Below are positions 1 to 8,300 of a stretch of 33,681 nt of DNA, piece after piece. The stretch spans positions 1 to 33,681 of the forward strand of contig JACDBU010000029.1 of assembly GCA_013694745.1 (NCBI GenBank). Reading direction: 5' to 3'. This DNA comes from Chitinophagaceae bacterium. GTDB taxonomy: Bacteria; Bacteroidota; Bacteroidia; Chitinophagales; Chitinophagaceae. Position 1 is the stretch's first letter, and each line of letters begins with the position of its first letter. The notes beneath the pieces were generated by a model. That model worked only from the letters and a program-made list of their open reading frames with translations, ran no database searches and was not told the origin of the DNA. Made by a program: the position numbers and the translations under genes.

Positions 1-870
1 AATGAAGTATTGCAAAAAATTGCTTCGCTCAATAAATATAGCGAGCATCCTTTGGCAGAAGCCATTGTAAAATATGGTAAAGAAAAACAAATCTCCTTTT
101 CTGATGTAAATGATTTTACTGCCGTAGCCGGCAAGGGTGTAACCGGAACAGTAGATGGCAAAAAAATAGCTTTGGGAAATAAAAAATTAATGGAAGAAAT
201 TCATTCAGCAATATCTGTAAAACTGGACGAGGAAGTAACAAAGGAACAATCGTCCGGAAAAACTGTATCGTATATTTCAATAGATAATAAAGCTATGGGT
301 TATATAACAATTACCGACAAAATAAAAGAGACAAGCAAAAACGCAATTGAAGAATTGTTGAAAGATCATATTAATATCATTATGCTTACCGGCGACAATG
401 CAGGCACGGCAAAAGTGGTGGCTGACGAATTGCACTTAACAGGATTTAAGGCTGAAGTGTTACCGGAAGATAAATTAAATGAGATAAAAAAATTGCAGGA
501 TGAAGGGAAAAAAGTGGCAATGGCAGGTGATGGAATCAATGATTCCCCGGCCCTTGCCCAGGCAGATATTGGAATAGCTATGGGAACAGGAACTGATGTG
601 GCTATAGAAAGTAGTGAAATAACCCTGGTAAAAGGAGATCTGCTGGGAATTGTGAAGGCAAAAAAATTAAGTAAGGGCGTAATGAGGAACATACACCAGA
701 ATTTGGGTTTTGCTTTTATTTACAATGTGCTTGGCATTCCCATTGCCGCAGGAGCATTATATCCCATTTTTGGAATTTTGCTTTCCCCAATGATAGCTGC
801 ACTGGCAATGAGTTTTAGTTCAGTTTCTGTAATTGTAAATTCTTTGAGATTGAAAAATATAAAATTGTAA
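1..870 (+). CDS. copA: Cu+-exporting P1B-type ATPase, C-terminal part (cut by window edge)
   Basis: This is the C-terminal half of a heavy-metal P-type ATPase that pumps Cu+ out of the cytosol using ATP. The frame is open from base 1, so the TTG at 10 used by the ORF track is not the real start. The nucleotide-binding domain begins with the P1B signature SEHPLAEAIV. It is followed by the TGDN and GDGINDSPALAQADIG motifs of the P domain. The last two membrane helices carry a YN pair (FIYNVLGIP) and a MxxSS pair (ALAMSFSSVSV), which in this family mark Cu+ specificity (P1B-1). The DKTGT phosphorylation site, earlier helices and any N-terminal metal-binding domains lie upstream of the window. 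All following genes to 12.3 kb read the same way and many are copper-linked, which supports the copper call. Zn/Cd specificity is less likely because those motifs differ. Confidence 0.93.
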   Translation, partial: NEVLQKIASLNKYSEHPLAEAIVKYGKEKQISFSDVNDFTAVAGKGVTGTVDGKKIALGNKKLMEEIHSAISVKLDEEVTKEQSSGKTVSYISIDNKAMGYITITDKIKETSKNAIEELLKDHINIIMLTGDNAGTAKVVADELHLTGFKAEVLPEDKLNEIKKLQDEGKKVAMAGDGINDSPALAQADIGIAMGTGTDVAIESSEITLVKGDLLGIVKAKKLSKGVMRNIHQNLGFAFIYNVLGIPIAAGALYPIFGILLSPMIAALAMSFSSVSVIVNSLRLKNIKL

Positions 871-999
871 GGGCTATTAACTGTTGTGAAGTATACTAAT
901 TGTATGAAATTTTCTGGCTTAATCGATTTAATGGACTCTTGTTTGCTACATAATTCATTCACGAACACCTAAATCTGTTAATAAATTAAAATTTATAAT

Positions 1000-1200
1000 A
1001 TGAAAAAGAAAAAACCAGTTACTCCTAAAACTACCCAAAAAGACCCCGGTGCTGGAAGCAATCCTGAAAACAAATTTAAAAAAAGTAAAAGTGGAGATGG
1101 CACCAGTTCGATAACAAGCGTACTTGATCAAACCAGGGCAAGATCAGGAAGAGGATTCGATGATACAGGCACCGTTGTTTCTTATGACCAGGAACGTTGA
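1000..1200 (+). CDS. Small basic hypothetical protein (66 aa)
   Basis: A 66-residue, Lys-rich, hydrophilic protein with no signal peptide or membrane segment. It starts at an ATG with an AT-rich leader and no clear Shine-Dalgarno sequence, which is usual in this phylum. The first half is Lys/Pro/Gly-rich and probably disordered. The second half (ITSVLDQTRARSGRGFDDTGTVVSYDQ) looks more protein-like. I do not recognise a family. It sits between the Cu+ ATPase gene and a His-rich membrane protein, about 130 bases after the ATPase stop, so it may or may not share that transcript. It could be a chance ORF, but the composition and clean ATG favour a real small gene. Confidence 0.5.
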   Translation: MKKKKPVTPKTTQKDPGAGSNPENKFKKSKSGDGTSSITSVLDQTRARSGRGFDDTGTVVSYDQER

Positions 1201-1435
1201 TTAATTTGTTGAGATCTAATAGAAGTTAGGTATTTGCAAACATGTGAGTAAAAGCTATAGAACCAACATAAATAAAACATGCTGTAAGAAATGCAAAATG
1301 CGTGGCTTTCAATTTTACCGCCTGTTATAACTATTGCCTTTGCCATTTGGTCAAAGAAAATTTAACCGGCTAAATGAATTTTACTATAATGAAATTTTTT
1401 AAATTAAATAATGGAATTAGTTTTACACTGGATAT

Positions 1436-1900
1436 ATGAATAAAAGAAGCTCCATACAAGTTAAAGCAGCATTCTTAATGATCGTTTTCTCATTAAACAC
1501 GATTATAGGTTTTGCCTGCGCTGTAGGTATGGATATGGGGTTTAATACGCATCACCATGATGAAGAAGAAAAAGAGATTACAACGCATATACATTCAGGT
1601 GGAATAAAACATGAACATCATAACGAAACAGGAAAACATCATGATGAAGCAGGCAATCATAAAGAAAAAGGTAAAGATGATTGCTGCCACGATAAAGTGA
1701 TTAAAATAATCCAGGTTGATAAAGCTGTTCCACAATCCTTATCGGCAATTAATCCTGTTTTCTTTACAATATTTATTTCCTCTTTTTATAATATTGATCT
1801 TTTATATAATTCACGTACTACGAGCATCAAATATTTTGTCCGAAGTCACCACCCTCCCATACCTGACATTCGCCTAGCAATCCAGAGTTTTCAAATATGA
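1436..1900 (+). CDS. His-rich small membrane/secreted protein, HYC_CC_PP-like
   Basis: A 154-residue protein with an N-terminal hydrophobic segment (residues about 8-30, AFLMIVFSLNTIIGFACAVG) that is a signal peptide or membrane anchor. A long His/Glu/Lys stretch follows (about residues 38-82), holding many HH, HxH and HxxxH groups suited to binding Cu or Zn. Next come a CC pair (DDCCHDK) and a C-terminal PP motif (HHPPIPDIRLAIQSFQI). The CC and PP positions and the closing hydrophobic tail recall the small Bacteroidota proteins NCBI calls HYC_CC_PP, but the HYC element is replaced here by the His-rich insert. The setting among copper genes suggests a periplasmic metal-binding role, which is inference. 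The ATG follows an AT-rich leader. Confidence 0.7.
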   Translation: MNKRSSIQVKAAFLMIVFSLNTIIGFACAVGMDMGFNTHHHDEEEKEITTHIHSGGIKHEHHNETGKHHDEAGNHKEKGKDDCCHDKVIKIIQVDKAVPQSLSAINPVFFTIFISSFYNIDLLYNSRTTSIKYFVRSHHPPIPDIRLAIQSFQI

Positions 1901-1973
1901 TTTGATTAATGTTTTAGCATGGTATTAATTACTGTGCCTGTAATTGTTTTCACTAAACATTAATCAAATAAAA

Positions 1974-2474
1974 ATGAAAAAGATACTTTTAATCGTTGCA
2001 ATATTTGCAACAGCATTTGTGCAACAAAGCTTTGCGCAACCTGTCCCGACCAATCGGGAGGATCTCCCAAAAGAAACTCAATTATCGCAATTACTAACTG
2101 ATTACTATAACATAAAAGATGCACTGGTGGCGGGCAATGCAGCTACAGCCTCCTTAAAAGCCGCAGATTTTGTAAAACAGCTCAATGAGATTGATGCTAA
2201 AATAACCTCCCGGGATAATTTAGCCGCATTACTTAAAGATGCTAATCAAATATCAGAAAGCAAGGATATAAAACATCAGAGAGAACACTTCGCAAACTTC
2301 TCTGTTAATATGTTTGCATTAGCCAAATCTGTCAAGTTATCCTCAGATCCCATTTATGAAGCATACTGCCCAATGAAAAAGGCATATTGGCTAAGTAGTG
2401 AGACGGCTATCAAAAATCCTTACTTTGGTAGTTCCATGCTAAGCTGTGGCAGTATAAAAGAAACTTTGAAGTAA
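1974..2474 (+). CDS. Secreted DUF3347 protein (first of a tandem pair)
   Basis: The start is placed at the ATG at 1974 (MKKILLIVAIFATAF), not at the TTG at 1944 of the ORF track, because this gives a clean Sec signal peptide ending at SFAQ. The mature part of about 145 residues is one DUF3347 domain. It has an N-terminal helical stretch (YYNIKDALVAGNAATA), an HQREHF motif, then EAYCPMKKAYW and a C-terminal KNPYFGSSMLSCGSIKETLK. DUF3347 occurs alone or fused to CusB-type efflux adaptors in Bacteroidota. The conserved His, the Cys of CPM and the Cys of SCG are candidate metal ligands, but the function is not established. The next gene is a paralogue 38 bases downstream, probably co-transcribed. 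Relative to that copy, the CPM loop has lost the NxGKGA stretch. Confidence 0.85.
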   Translation: MKKILLIVAIFATAFVQQSFAQPVPTNREDLPKETQLSQLLTDYYNIKDALVAGNAATASLKAADFVKQLNEIDAKITSRDNLAALLKDANQISESKDIKHQREHFANFSVNMFALAKSVKLSSDPIYEAYCPMKKAYWLSSETAIKNPYFGSSMLSCGSIKETLK

Positions 2475-2512
2475 TAACCAACTTACATAAACAACAATTA
2501 AAAACTTTTAAC

Positions 2513-3094
2513 ATGAAAAATATAATTATTGGTATAGCTGTATTTGCTACAACCTTATCCGCATGTAATAATAGTAGTGATAAATCAAACGAAGCTAAAA
2601 ACAAAAACAGTGACAGTGTTATTACAAGTTCAAAAACAAATCAGGAACCAACAAAGGTTACAACCTCTGTTAAAGATATAATAGATGGCTACTTACAAAT
2701 GAAAAATGCTTTGGTAAATGACAACGGAAGTGATGCTGCAAATGCGGGCAAAACAATTATGACAGCAGTAGATAAAATGGACACATCTTCTTTATCAGAT
2801 CAGCAAAAGAAATCGTTTGCAGATGTTGCTGATGATATAAAAGAGAATGCTCAACACTGCAGTGTAAACGGGAATAAAATAGAACATCAGAGAGAACATT
2901 TTGAAATGTTAACCCAGGATATGTATGATCTGGTAAAATCGGCTGGTGCAGGTCAAACCCTGTATTACGACCATTGCCCGATGTACAATAATGGCAAAGG
3001 GGCAAACTGGATCAGCGAGATAAAAGAGATTAAAAATCCATATCTCGGTAAAAAAATGCTAACCTGCGGTTCTGTAAAAGAAGCATTAAAATAA
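2513..3094 (+). CDS. DUF3347 lipoprotein (second of a tandem pair)
   Basis: A 193-residue protein with a lipoprotein signal peptide: a hydrophobic stretch followed by the lipobox LSAC at residues 15-18, with Cys18 the predicted acylated residue. A Ser/Asn/Lys-rich linker (about residues 19-52) leads to a DUF3347 domain with YLQMKNALVND, EHQREHFEML, HCPMYNNGKGANW and NPYLGKKMLTCGSVKEALK. It matches the preceding gene motif for motif, so the two come from a duplication that produced a soluble and a membrane-anchored form. It is likely a periplasmic or outer-membrane-attached metal-related protein, which is inferred from context. The haem-binding-domain gene starts 6 bases after its stop, indicating one operon. 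Confidence 0.87.
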   Translation: MKNIIIGIAVFATTLSACNNSSDKSNEAKNKNSDSVITSSKTNQEPTKVTTSVKDIIDGYLQMKNALVNDNGSDAANAGKTIMTAVDKMDTSSLSDQQKKSFADVADDIKENAQHCSVNGNKIEHQREHFEMLTQDMYDLVKSAGAGQTLYYDHCPMYNNGKGANWISEIKEIKNPYLGKKMLTCGSVKEALK

Positions 3095-3100
3095 TTCCTG

Positions 3101-3571
3101 ATGAAGTTGATCAAAAAAATCTTGCTGGCAATATTGATTGTATTGGTAGCGATACAATTTATACAGCCTGGCAAAAATAATAGTAACGAAATATTGCCCA
3201 CTGATATATCAAAACAGTTTAGCATTCCTGAAAGTGTACAAGCTGTTTTAAAAACATCCTGCTACGATTGCCATAGCAATAATACCCGTTATCCCTGGTA
3301 TTCATTTATACAACCCGGAGCCTGGTGGATGGCATCGCATATTAAAAACGGAAAAGCAGATCTCAACTTTAGTGAATTCGGAAGCTACTCAACTCATAAA
3401 CAACAAAGCAAACTAAAATCAATAGCAAACACCATTAATGATGGTTCAATGCCTTTGTCTGCCTATACAATAATTCATAATACTGCAAAACTTTCAAAAG
3501 AAAATAAGGCATTGGTAATAGATTGGGCGACAAAAATGAAAGACAGTCTTTCACAAAAAATTAAATTATGA
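3101..3571 (+). CDS. Haem-binding-domain protein with one CxxCH site
   Basis: A 156-residue protein with an N-terminal membrane anchor or uncleaved signal (residues about 3-21, LIKKILLAILIVLVAIQF) and a periplasmic domain of the Haem_bd type (PF14376 by recognition). The c-type haem site CYDCH is at residues 54-58, followed by the typical NNTRYPWYS and PGAWWMASHI stretch. A NDGSMPLSAY segment follows, whose Met is a candidate axial ligand. It is likely a small membrane-tethered electron carrier. Its TGA overlaps the ATG of the multicopper oxidase gene (ATGA), so translation is probably coupled. This suggests that the haem protein exchanges electrons with the oxidase, but no partner is proven. 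Confidence 0.85.
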   Translation: MKLIKKILLAILIVLVAIQFIQPGKNNSNEILPTDISKQFSIPESVQAVLKTSCYDCHSNNTRYPWYSFIQPGAWWMASHIKNGKADLNFSEFGSYSTHKQQSKLKSIANTINDGSMPLSAYTIIHNTAKLSKENKALVIDWATKMKDSLSQKIKL

Positions 3572-6348
3572 AAAGAATTTTTTTAATAGCCAATATCTTG
3601 TTTCTCTCTGTATTTGCATTTGCACAGCAGGATATGAAAGATATGCCGGGTATGAAAATGGATAAGGCAAAATCGCAACCTATTAAAAAACCCCAGGCAA
3701 AAAATAAACAAACGGAACAAACACAGAAAGTAATATACACTTGTGTAATGCATCCCGAAGTAAAAATGGATAAGCCTGGCAATTGCCCTAAATGTGGGAT
3801 GAAACTGATTAAAAAAACAGTAAACATTTCAAAACAGAAATCAGACAAGCAAATACATGATGGTATGCAAATGGGAAAAGATACTATGCCTATGAATAAG
3901 GAAATGAAAGACATGCCCGGTATGCAAATGCCTGCCCAACCAAAAGGTGGGAATAAAGATAAACATGCGGGAAACCAAACGGACATGGGCAATATGAAGA
4001 AAGATATGGACGGCATGAAAATGAACATGTCTGCCGAGCCAGCCTATACCAAATTTCAGAAAAATTATCTCCCCAATAATAATCCTCCCAGAACAGTTAG
4101 ATATGATTTGTATATAGGTGACACCATGGTTAACTTTTCAGGCAAAGTAAAAAGAGCTATTGCTGTAAATGGCCAGATACCCATGCCCACACTTACTTTT
4201 ACAGAAGGTGATACCGCAGAGATTTATGTACACAATAATTTAAAAGAAGAAACCGCTTTACACTGGCACGGGCTGCATTTACCCAATCAATATGATGGCG
4301 TTCCTAATCTTACACAGATGCCGATTATGCCTCATACTACTCATTTGTATAAATTTCCAATCATACAAAACGGAACACACTTTTATCATAGTCACTCAAT
4401 GTTCCAGGAACAAATTGGCATGTATGGAATGTTTATCATGAATAAGAGAAAGGAGTGGGATATACCAACGATACCTGTTGTATTAAGTGAATGGGCAGAT
4501 ATGAAACCGGAAGAAATTAACCGCAGTTTGCACAACGCCACAGATTGGTTTGCCATAAAAAAAGGTACAACACAAAGCTATGCTGAAGCTATAAAGACTG
4601 GTCATTTTAAAACAAAGATTACCAACGAATGGAAACGGATGAATGCAATGGATGTTAGCGATGTGACTTACGATGCATTTTTAATCAATGGAAAAAAACA
4701 GGATGAATATCCTCAATTCAAGGCTGGTGATAAAGTGCGGTTACGTATTGCAAACGGCGGCGCATCAGATTATTATTGGCTTACTTATTCAGGTGGTAAA
4801 ATAACAGTTGTGGCAAGTGATGGTCTTGATGTAGAACCGGTAGAAGTTGACAGGTTAATAATAGCCGTGTCTGAAACCTATGATGTAGTAGTAACCATTC
4901 CTGAAAATAAGAGCTATGAATTTTTAGTAACACCGGAAGACCGTACAAAATCAACATCACTCTGGTTGGGAAGCGGCGAAAAAGTACCTGCAACGAAGAT
5001 GCCAAAGCTAAAGTATTTCGCAGGTATGAAGATGATGAACAATATGATGGATATGCATGGAAATATGATTGAGATGGAAGGCATGAAAATGCAAAACCAG
5101 GAAATGGATATGAACACGATAATGTATCCCGAAATTACAGGTTTTGAAAATCCTAAAGACACTATGCAGCCCCACAAGATGCAAAGCATGAAGATGGATG
5201 ATAAAATGCAGGTGAATGCCCGGCATATGCAGATGAACAACGGCAATCACAGCATGGCAGGTATGGATATGGATAACATGAGTTCTGATATTGTTACACT
5301 CAACTATGGCATGTTGCGATCAACATATAAAACCACTTTAACAGAAGGTCCGGTAAAAGAAATGAAGTTCGATTTAACAGGCAACATGAACAGGTACGTG
5401 TGGACGTTAGATAACAAAACCATTTCTGAAAGTGACAGGATATTAATTAAGAAAGGTGAGAATGTAAAAATAATAATGTTTAACAATAGCATGATGCGAC
5501 ACCCGATGCACTTGCATGGTCATGACTTCAGGGTATTAAACGGCCAGGGTGATTATTCACCCCTAAAGAATGTGATTGATATAATGCCAATGGAGAGAGA
5601 TACCATTGAGTTTGCTGCAAATAAAAGTGGTGACTGGTTTTTTCACTGCCATATTTTATACCACATGATGAGCGGCATGGGCAGGATATTTAGGTATGAA
5701 AACTCTCCTCCAAATCCTGAAATACCAAACCCGGCACTGGCATACCGGAATTTAAAATCGGATGACAGAATGTTTCATTTTATGACCAAGGTGGACATAC
5801 AAAGCAATGGAAGTGACGGACAAGCCATGCTGGCAAATACACGTTATAAAATTTCAGAAATGTGGCACTTAGGTTATCATGCTATGCATGGTTATGAAAG
5901 TGAAACAATGGTTGGTCGTTACTTAGGTAGAATGCAATGGTGGTATCCGTATGTTGGTTTTGATTATCATTATAAAACGGAGGGTGCATACCAAAAAAAC
6001 TTCTTCGATTTAAGCGGCAGCGTTAAGAATATTTTTGGTAGTGAAGAAAAGAATTGGTTTGGGCAAAAAAGCAATAAGAACAACCGGCATACAGTAGTGG
6101 CAGGTATTGCTTATACATTACCTACATTAACAATTGCCGATTTTCGTGTTGATGGTGATGGTAAACTTAGGTTTCAATTATCCAGGGAAGATATTCCGCT
6201 CACTCCACGCTTACGTTTCAACTGGATGTTGAATACCGACAAAGAATACATGGCGAGCTTTCGATATATAGTTACAAAATATTTTTCTCTTTCATCTCAC
6301 TATGACAGCGACATGGGCATAGGAGCAGGCATAACAATTACCTACTAA
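3568..6348 (+). CDS. Multicopper oxidase fused to a metal-binding N-domain and a CopB-like outer-membrane barrel
   Basis: A 926-residue protein with a Sec signal peptide (ending AFAQQ, no twin-Arg). A heavy-metal-binding motif follows at about residues 57-80 (YTCVMHPEV...CPKCGMKL), then Met/Asp/Lys-rich linkers (DMPGM, GMKM repeats). The oxidase has all four copper motifs: HWHG at about 232, HSH at about 274, HPMHLHGH at about 645 and HCHILYHMMSGM at about 693, the last including the type 1 axial Met. A second Met-rich insert lies at about 485-575. The last ~200 residues do not belong to a cupredoxin fold. They resemble the CopB/PcoB barrel (SEMWHLGYHAMHG, PYVGFDYHY, alternating beta strands, terminal aromatic). 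The role is probably periplasmic Cu+ oxidation and Cu binding at the outer membrane. Separate CopA and CopB genes are the usual arrangement, so the fusion is notable. The gene overlaps the upstream haem gene by 4 bases. Confidence 0.92.
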   Translation: MKRIFLIANILFLSVFAFAQQDMKDMPGMKMDKAKSQPIKKPQAKNKQTEQTQKVIYTCVMHPEVKMDKPGNCPKCGMKLIKKTVNISKQKSDKQIHDGMQMGKDTMPMNKEMKDMPGMQMPAQPKGGNKDKHAGNQTDMGNMKKDMDGMKMNMSAEPAYTKFQKNYLPNNNPPRTVRYDLYIGDTMVNFSGKVKRAIAVNGQIPMPTLTFTEGDTAEIYVHNNLKEETALHWHGLHLPNQYDGVPNLTQMPIMPHTTHLYKFPIIQNGTHFYHSHSMFQEQIGMYGMFIMNKRKEWDIPTIPVVLSEWADMKPEEINRSLHNATDWFAIKKGTTQSYAEAIKTGHFKTKITNEWKRMNAMDVSDVTYDAFLINGKKQDEYPQFKAGDKVRLRIANGGASDYYWLTYSGGKITVVASDGLDVEPVEVDRLIIAVSETYDVVVTIPENKSYEFLVTPEDRTKSTSLWLGSGEKVPATKMPKLKYFAGMKMMNNMMDMHGNMIEMEGMKMQNQEMDMNTIMYPEITGFENPKDTMQPHKMQSMKMDDKMQVNARHMQMNNGNHSMAGMDMDNMSSDIVTLNYGMLRSTYKTTLTEGPVKEMKFDLTGNMNRYVWTLDNKTISESDRILIKKGENVKIIMFNNSMMRHPMHLHGHDFRVLNGQGDYSPLKNVIDIMPMERDTIEFAANKSGDWFFHCHILYHMMSGMGRIFRYENSPPNPEIPNPALAYRNLKSDDRMFHFMTKVDIQSNGSDGQAMLANTRYKISEMWHLGYHAMHGYESETMVGRYLGRMQWWYPYVGFDYHYKTEGAYQKNFFDLSGSVKNIFGSEEKNWFGQKSNKNNRHTVVAGIAYTLPTLTIADFRVDGDGKLRFQLSREDIPLTPRLRFNWMLNTDKEYMASFRYIVTKYFSLSSHYDSDMGIGAGITITY

Positions 6349-6380
6349 ATATTTTTTAATAATAATTAAACAAACACACG

Positions 6381-6593
6381 ATGAAAAAAACAATTATTGC
6401 AATTGCTGTATTATTAGCAGCAAACACGGGCACATTTGCTCAGGACGGTACAAAAAAACATACTGCTGCAAAGCATAGTATGACAACAAAATACACCTGT
6501 ACTATGCATCCGGAAGTGGTAAGAAATAAGCCAGGCAAATGCCCTAAATGCGGAATGACATTAGTTAAGATGAAATCTGGTAAAATGAAGTGA
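6381..6593 (+). CDS. Small secreted heavy-metal-binding-domain protein
   Basis: A 70-residue protein with a Sec signal peptide (MKKTIIAIAVLLAANTGTFAQ). The short mature part contains YTCTMHPEVVRNKPGKCPKCGMTL, the CxMHP...CPxCGM motif seen in metal-binding domains (PF19335 by recognition). The same motif occurs near the N-terminus of the multicopper oxidase upstream, so this may be a free-standing paralogue of that domain. It lies 32 bases downstream of the oxidase stop, most likely on the same transcript. A role as a small periplasmic copper binder or chaperone is inferred. Confidence 0.85.
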   Translation: MKKTIIAIAVLLAANTGTFAQDGTKKHTAAKHSMTTKYTCTMHPEVVRNKPGKCPKCGMTLVKMKSGKMK

Positions 6594-6643
6594 ATGAAAA
6601 TGTAAACAACCTCAACAATTTCTTAACTATTAAATTTAAAAAT

Positions 6644-6985
6644 ATGAGTCACGGAAATCATCAACAAATTATAGCTGCATTAAATAATTGTGCGGCCGAA
6701 TGCAATCATTGTGCAAATGCCTGCTTAGATGAACAGGATGTAAAAATGCTTGCGAAATGTATTAAACTGGATATTGACTGCGTTGAAATATGCAGTACGA
6801 CTGCCTCATTGCTTGCACGGGATTCTGCACATGGACATCATCTTTTAAAAGAATGCGTAGAAGTTTGCAATGCCTGTGCTGAAGAATGTGAAAAACATTC
6901 TGCAATGGGAATGGAACATTGCAAGACATGCGCAGATGCCTGTAGAACTTGCGCAGATGCCTGCAGCAAACATCTAAATACCTAA
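6644..6985 (+). CDS. Four-helix-bundle copper-storage protein (Csp/DUF326)
   Basis: The start is set at the ATG at 6644 (MSHGNHQQIIAALNNC), giving 113 residues. The ORF track start is a GTG at 6590 whose extra residues look non-coding and which overlaps the previous stop. The protein has 16 Cys, mostly in CxxxC and CxxC spacing along helices (NNCAAECNHCANAC, KECVEVCNACAEEC, CKTCADACRTCADAC). This is the pattern of Csp proteins that line a four-helix bundle with thiolates and store many Cu+ ions. There is no signal peptide, so it resembles the cytosolic Csp3 group. A second member lies at 11989. Together with the CopA ATPase it would buffer cytosolic Cu+. Confidence 0.9.
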   Translation: MSHGNHQQIIAALNNCAAECNHCANACLDEQDVKMLAKCIKLDIDCVEICSTTASLLARDSAHGHHLLKECVEVCNACAEECEKHSAMGMEHCKTCADACRTCADACSKHLNT

Positions 6986-7097
6986 TTATCATATAGGAAT
7001 TTTGTTCCTCCATCTTTTCCCTTTGCACAAAGTAAAGAAGCATGTACAAATAGAGAGGCAATAAAAGAATAAGTTAGTAATAAAAACTAATTATTAA

Positions 7098-8300
7098 ATG
7101 ACCAATCCTTTCAGCCCTTTAAAAGAAAAAATATTTGTAAGGCTTTATCTTTCGCAAACTATTAGCCTGTTAGGTGATGCCTTTACATGGGTAGGCATAG
7201 CCTTATTAGCATTTCAATTTGGAGGTTCACATTCAGCAGAAATCTTATCTATTGCATTAACCTTAAGAGTATCAGCATTTATTATTTTCGGTCCTTATGC
7301 TGGAGTATTTGCAGACAGGATAGACAGAAAAAAAATAATGTACATCACCCACTTTGTCCGCATGGCAATAGTGGGATGCTTACCCTTTGTAACAGCAGCA
7401 TGGCAGATTTATGTTCTCATTTTTTTTCTAAATATTTTCAATGCTTTTTTTACGCCGGCTTACCAGGCGGCCTTGCCACAATCCATTCATATAAAAAAGA
7501 ATTATAGTTCAGGTATTGCATTATCTAATGCAACCAATCAATTGCTTGGAGTGTTAGGCCCGGGTATAGCAGGCGGTGTAGCAGCATGGCTTGGCGCAAG
7601 ACAAATATTTTTTGTAGATGCTGCTTCATTTATTATTGCGGCAGTATTTATTGTCACGCTTCCTTCATTATTAGTAATTAAAAAAAGTAGCGTAAAAAGA
7701 AAAATACCAAAAGTATGGACTGATGTATTAAAAGGCACACATTTATTATTCACTGATAAAGCGGTTCGTTTCGCTTTATTGATTGAGTTTGTTTCAGCAA
7801 TTGCAGGAGCACAAATATTAGTGAACACGGTAGGTTACATAAAAGGGCAGTTACATTTAACTGATAAACATTATGGTTATGTTATGGCTGCATTCGGTAT
7901 AGGTGCGGCGATAGCAGCTTTTGCTTCAGGCAACTTTGATAAATCAAAAAACAGGATAGCTTCATTAATGATTGGAGGAGGATTAGTTTGTGTTTCTATT
8001 TCCTTTGGAAATTATGTTGCTTTTATGCCATTATTAATTCTATGGCTGATAGCAGGCTTTGGACAAACATTAGCAGAAATGCCGTCACAAATTTTAATAG
8101 CAGAAAAAATTCCAAAAGAAGAACATGGTAAAGTTTACGGAGCACATTTTGCCTGGTCACATTTATGGTGGGCATTCGCTTATCCTATTGCAGGATATGT
8201 AGGAATACATTTCCAAAGCAGGGAGTTTTTGATAGGGGCAGGAATATCACTAGGGTTATTTGTAACTATTATTTTGCTCTTTCATCCCAGAAAAGCTTAG
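7098..8300 (+). CDS. MFS exporter, EntS/MFS_3-like
   Basis: A 400-residue integral membrane protein with about 12 hydrophobic helices. The loop 2-3 signature of the major facilitator superfamily is seen as GVFADRIDRKKIM at about residues 74-86. The N-terminal pattern (LYLSQTISLLGDAFTWVGIALLAFQFGG) and length match the MFS_3/EntS-like exporters (siderophore and drug efflux). The substrate cannot be read from sequence. It starts about 110 bases after the first Csp gene. A short AGGAA/TTCCT hairpin at 6995-7009 lies in that gap, so it may have its own promoter. A metal-chelate or drug exporter role is inference from context. Confidence 0.85.
   Translation: MTNPFSPLKEKIFVRLYLSQTISLLGDAFTWVGIALLAFQFGGSHSAEILSIALTLRVSAFIIFGPYAGVFADRIDRKKIMYITHFVRMAIVGCLPFVTAAWQIYVLIFFLNIFNAFFTPAYQAALPQSIHIKKNYSSGIALSNATNQLLGVLGPGIAGGVAAWLGARQIFFVDAASFIIAAVFIVTLPSLLVIKKSSVKRKIPKVWTDVLKGTHLLFTDKAVRFALLIEFVSAIAGAQILVNTVGYIKGQLHLTDKHYGYVMAAFGIGAAIAAFASGNFDKSKNRIASLMIGGGLVCVSISFGNYVAFMPLLILWLIAGFGQTLAEMPSQILIAEKIPKEEHGKVYGAHFAWSHLWWAFAYPIAGYVGIHFQSREFLIGAGISLGLFVTIILLFHPRKA

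Noticed and set aside
5008-5250. His-rich - strand ORF (80 aa)
   Set aside because: Exact antisense of the Met-rich linker of the multicopper oxidase; CAT codons are the complement of ATG codons.
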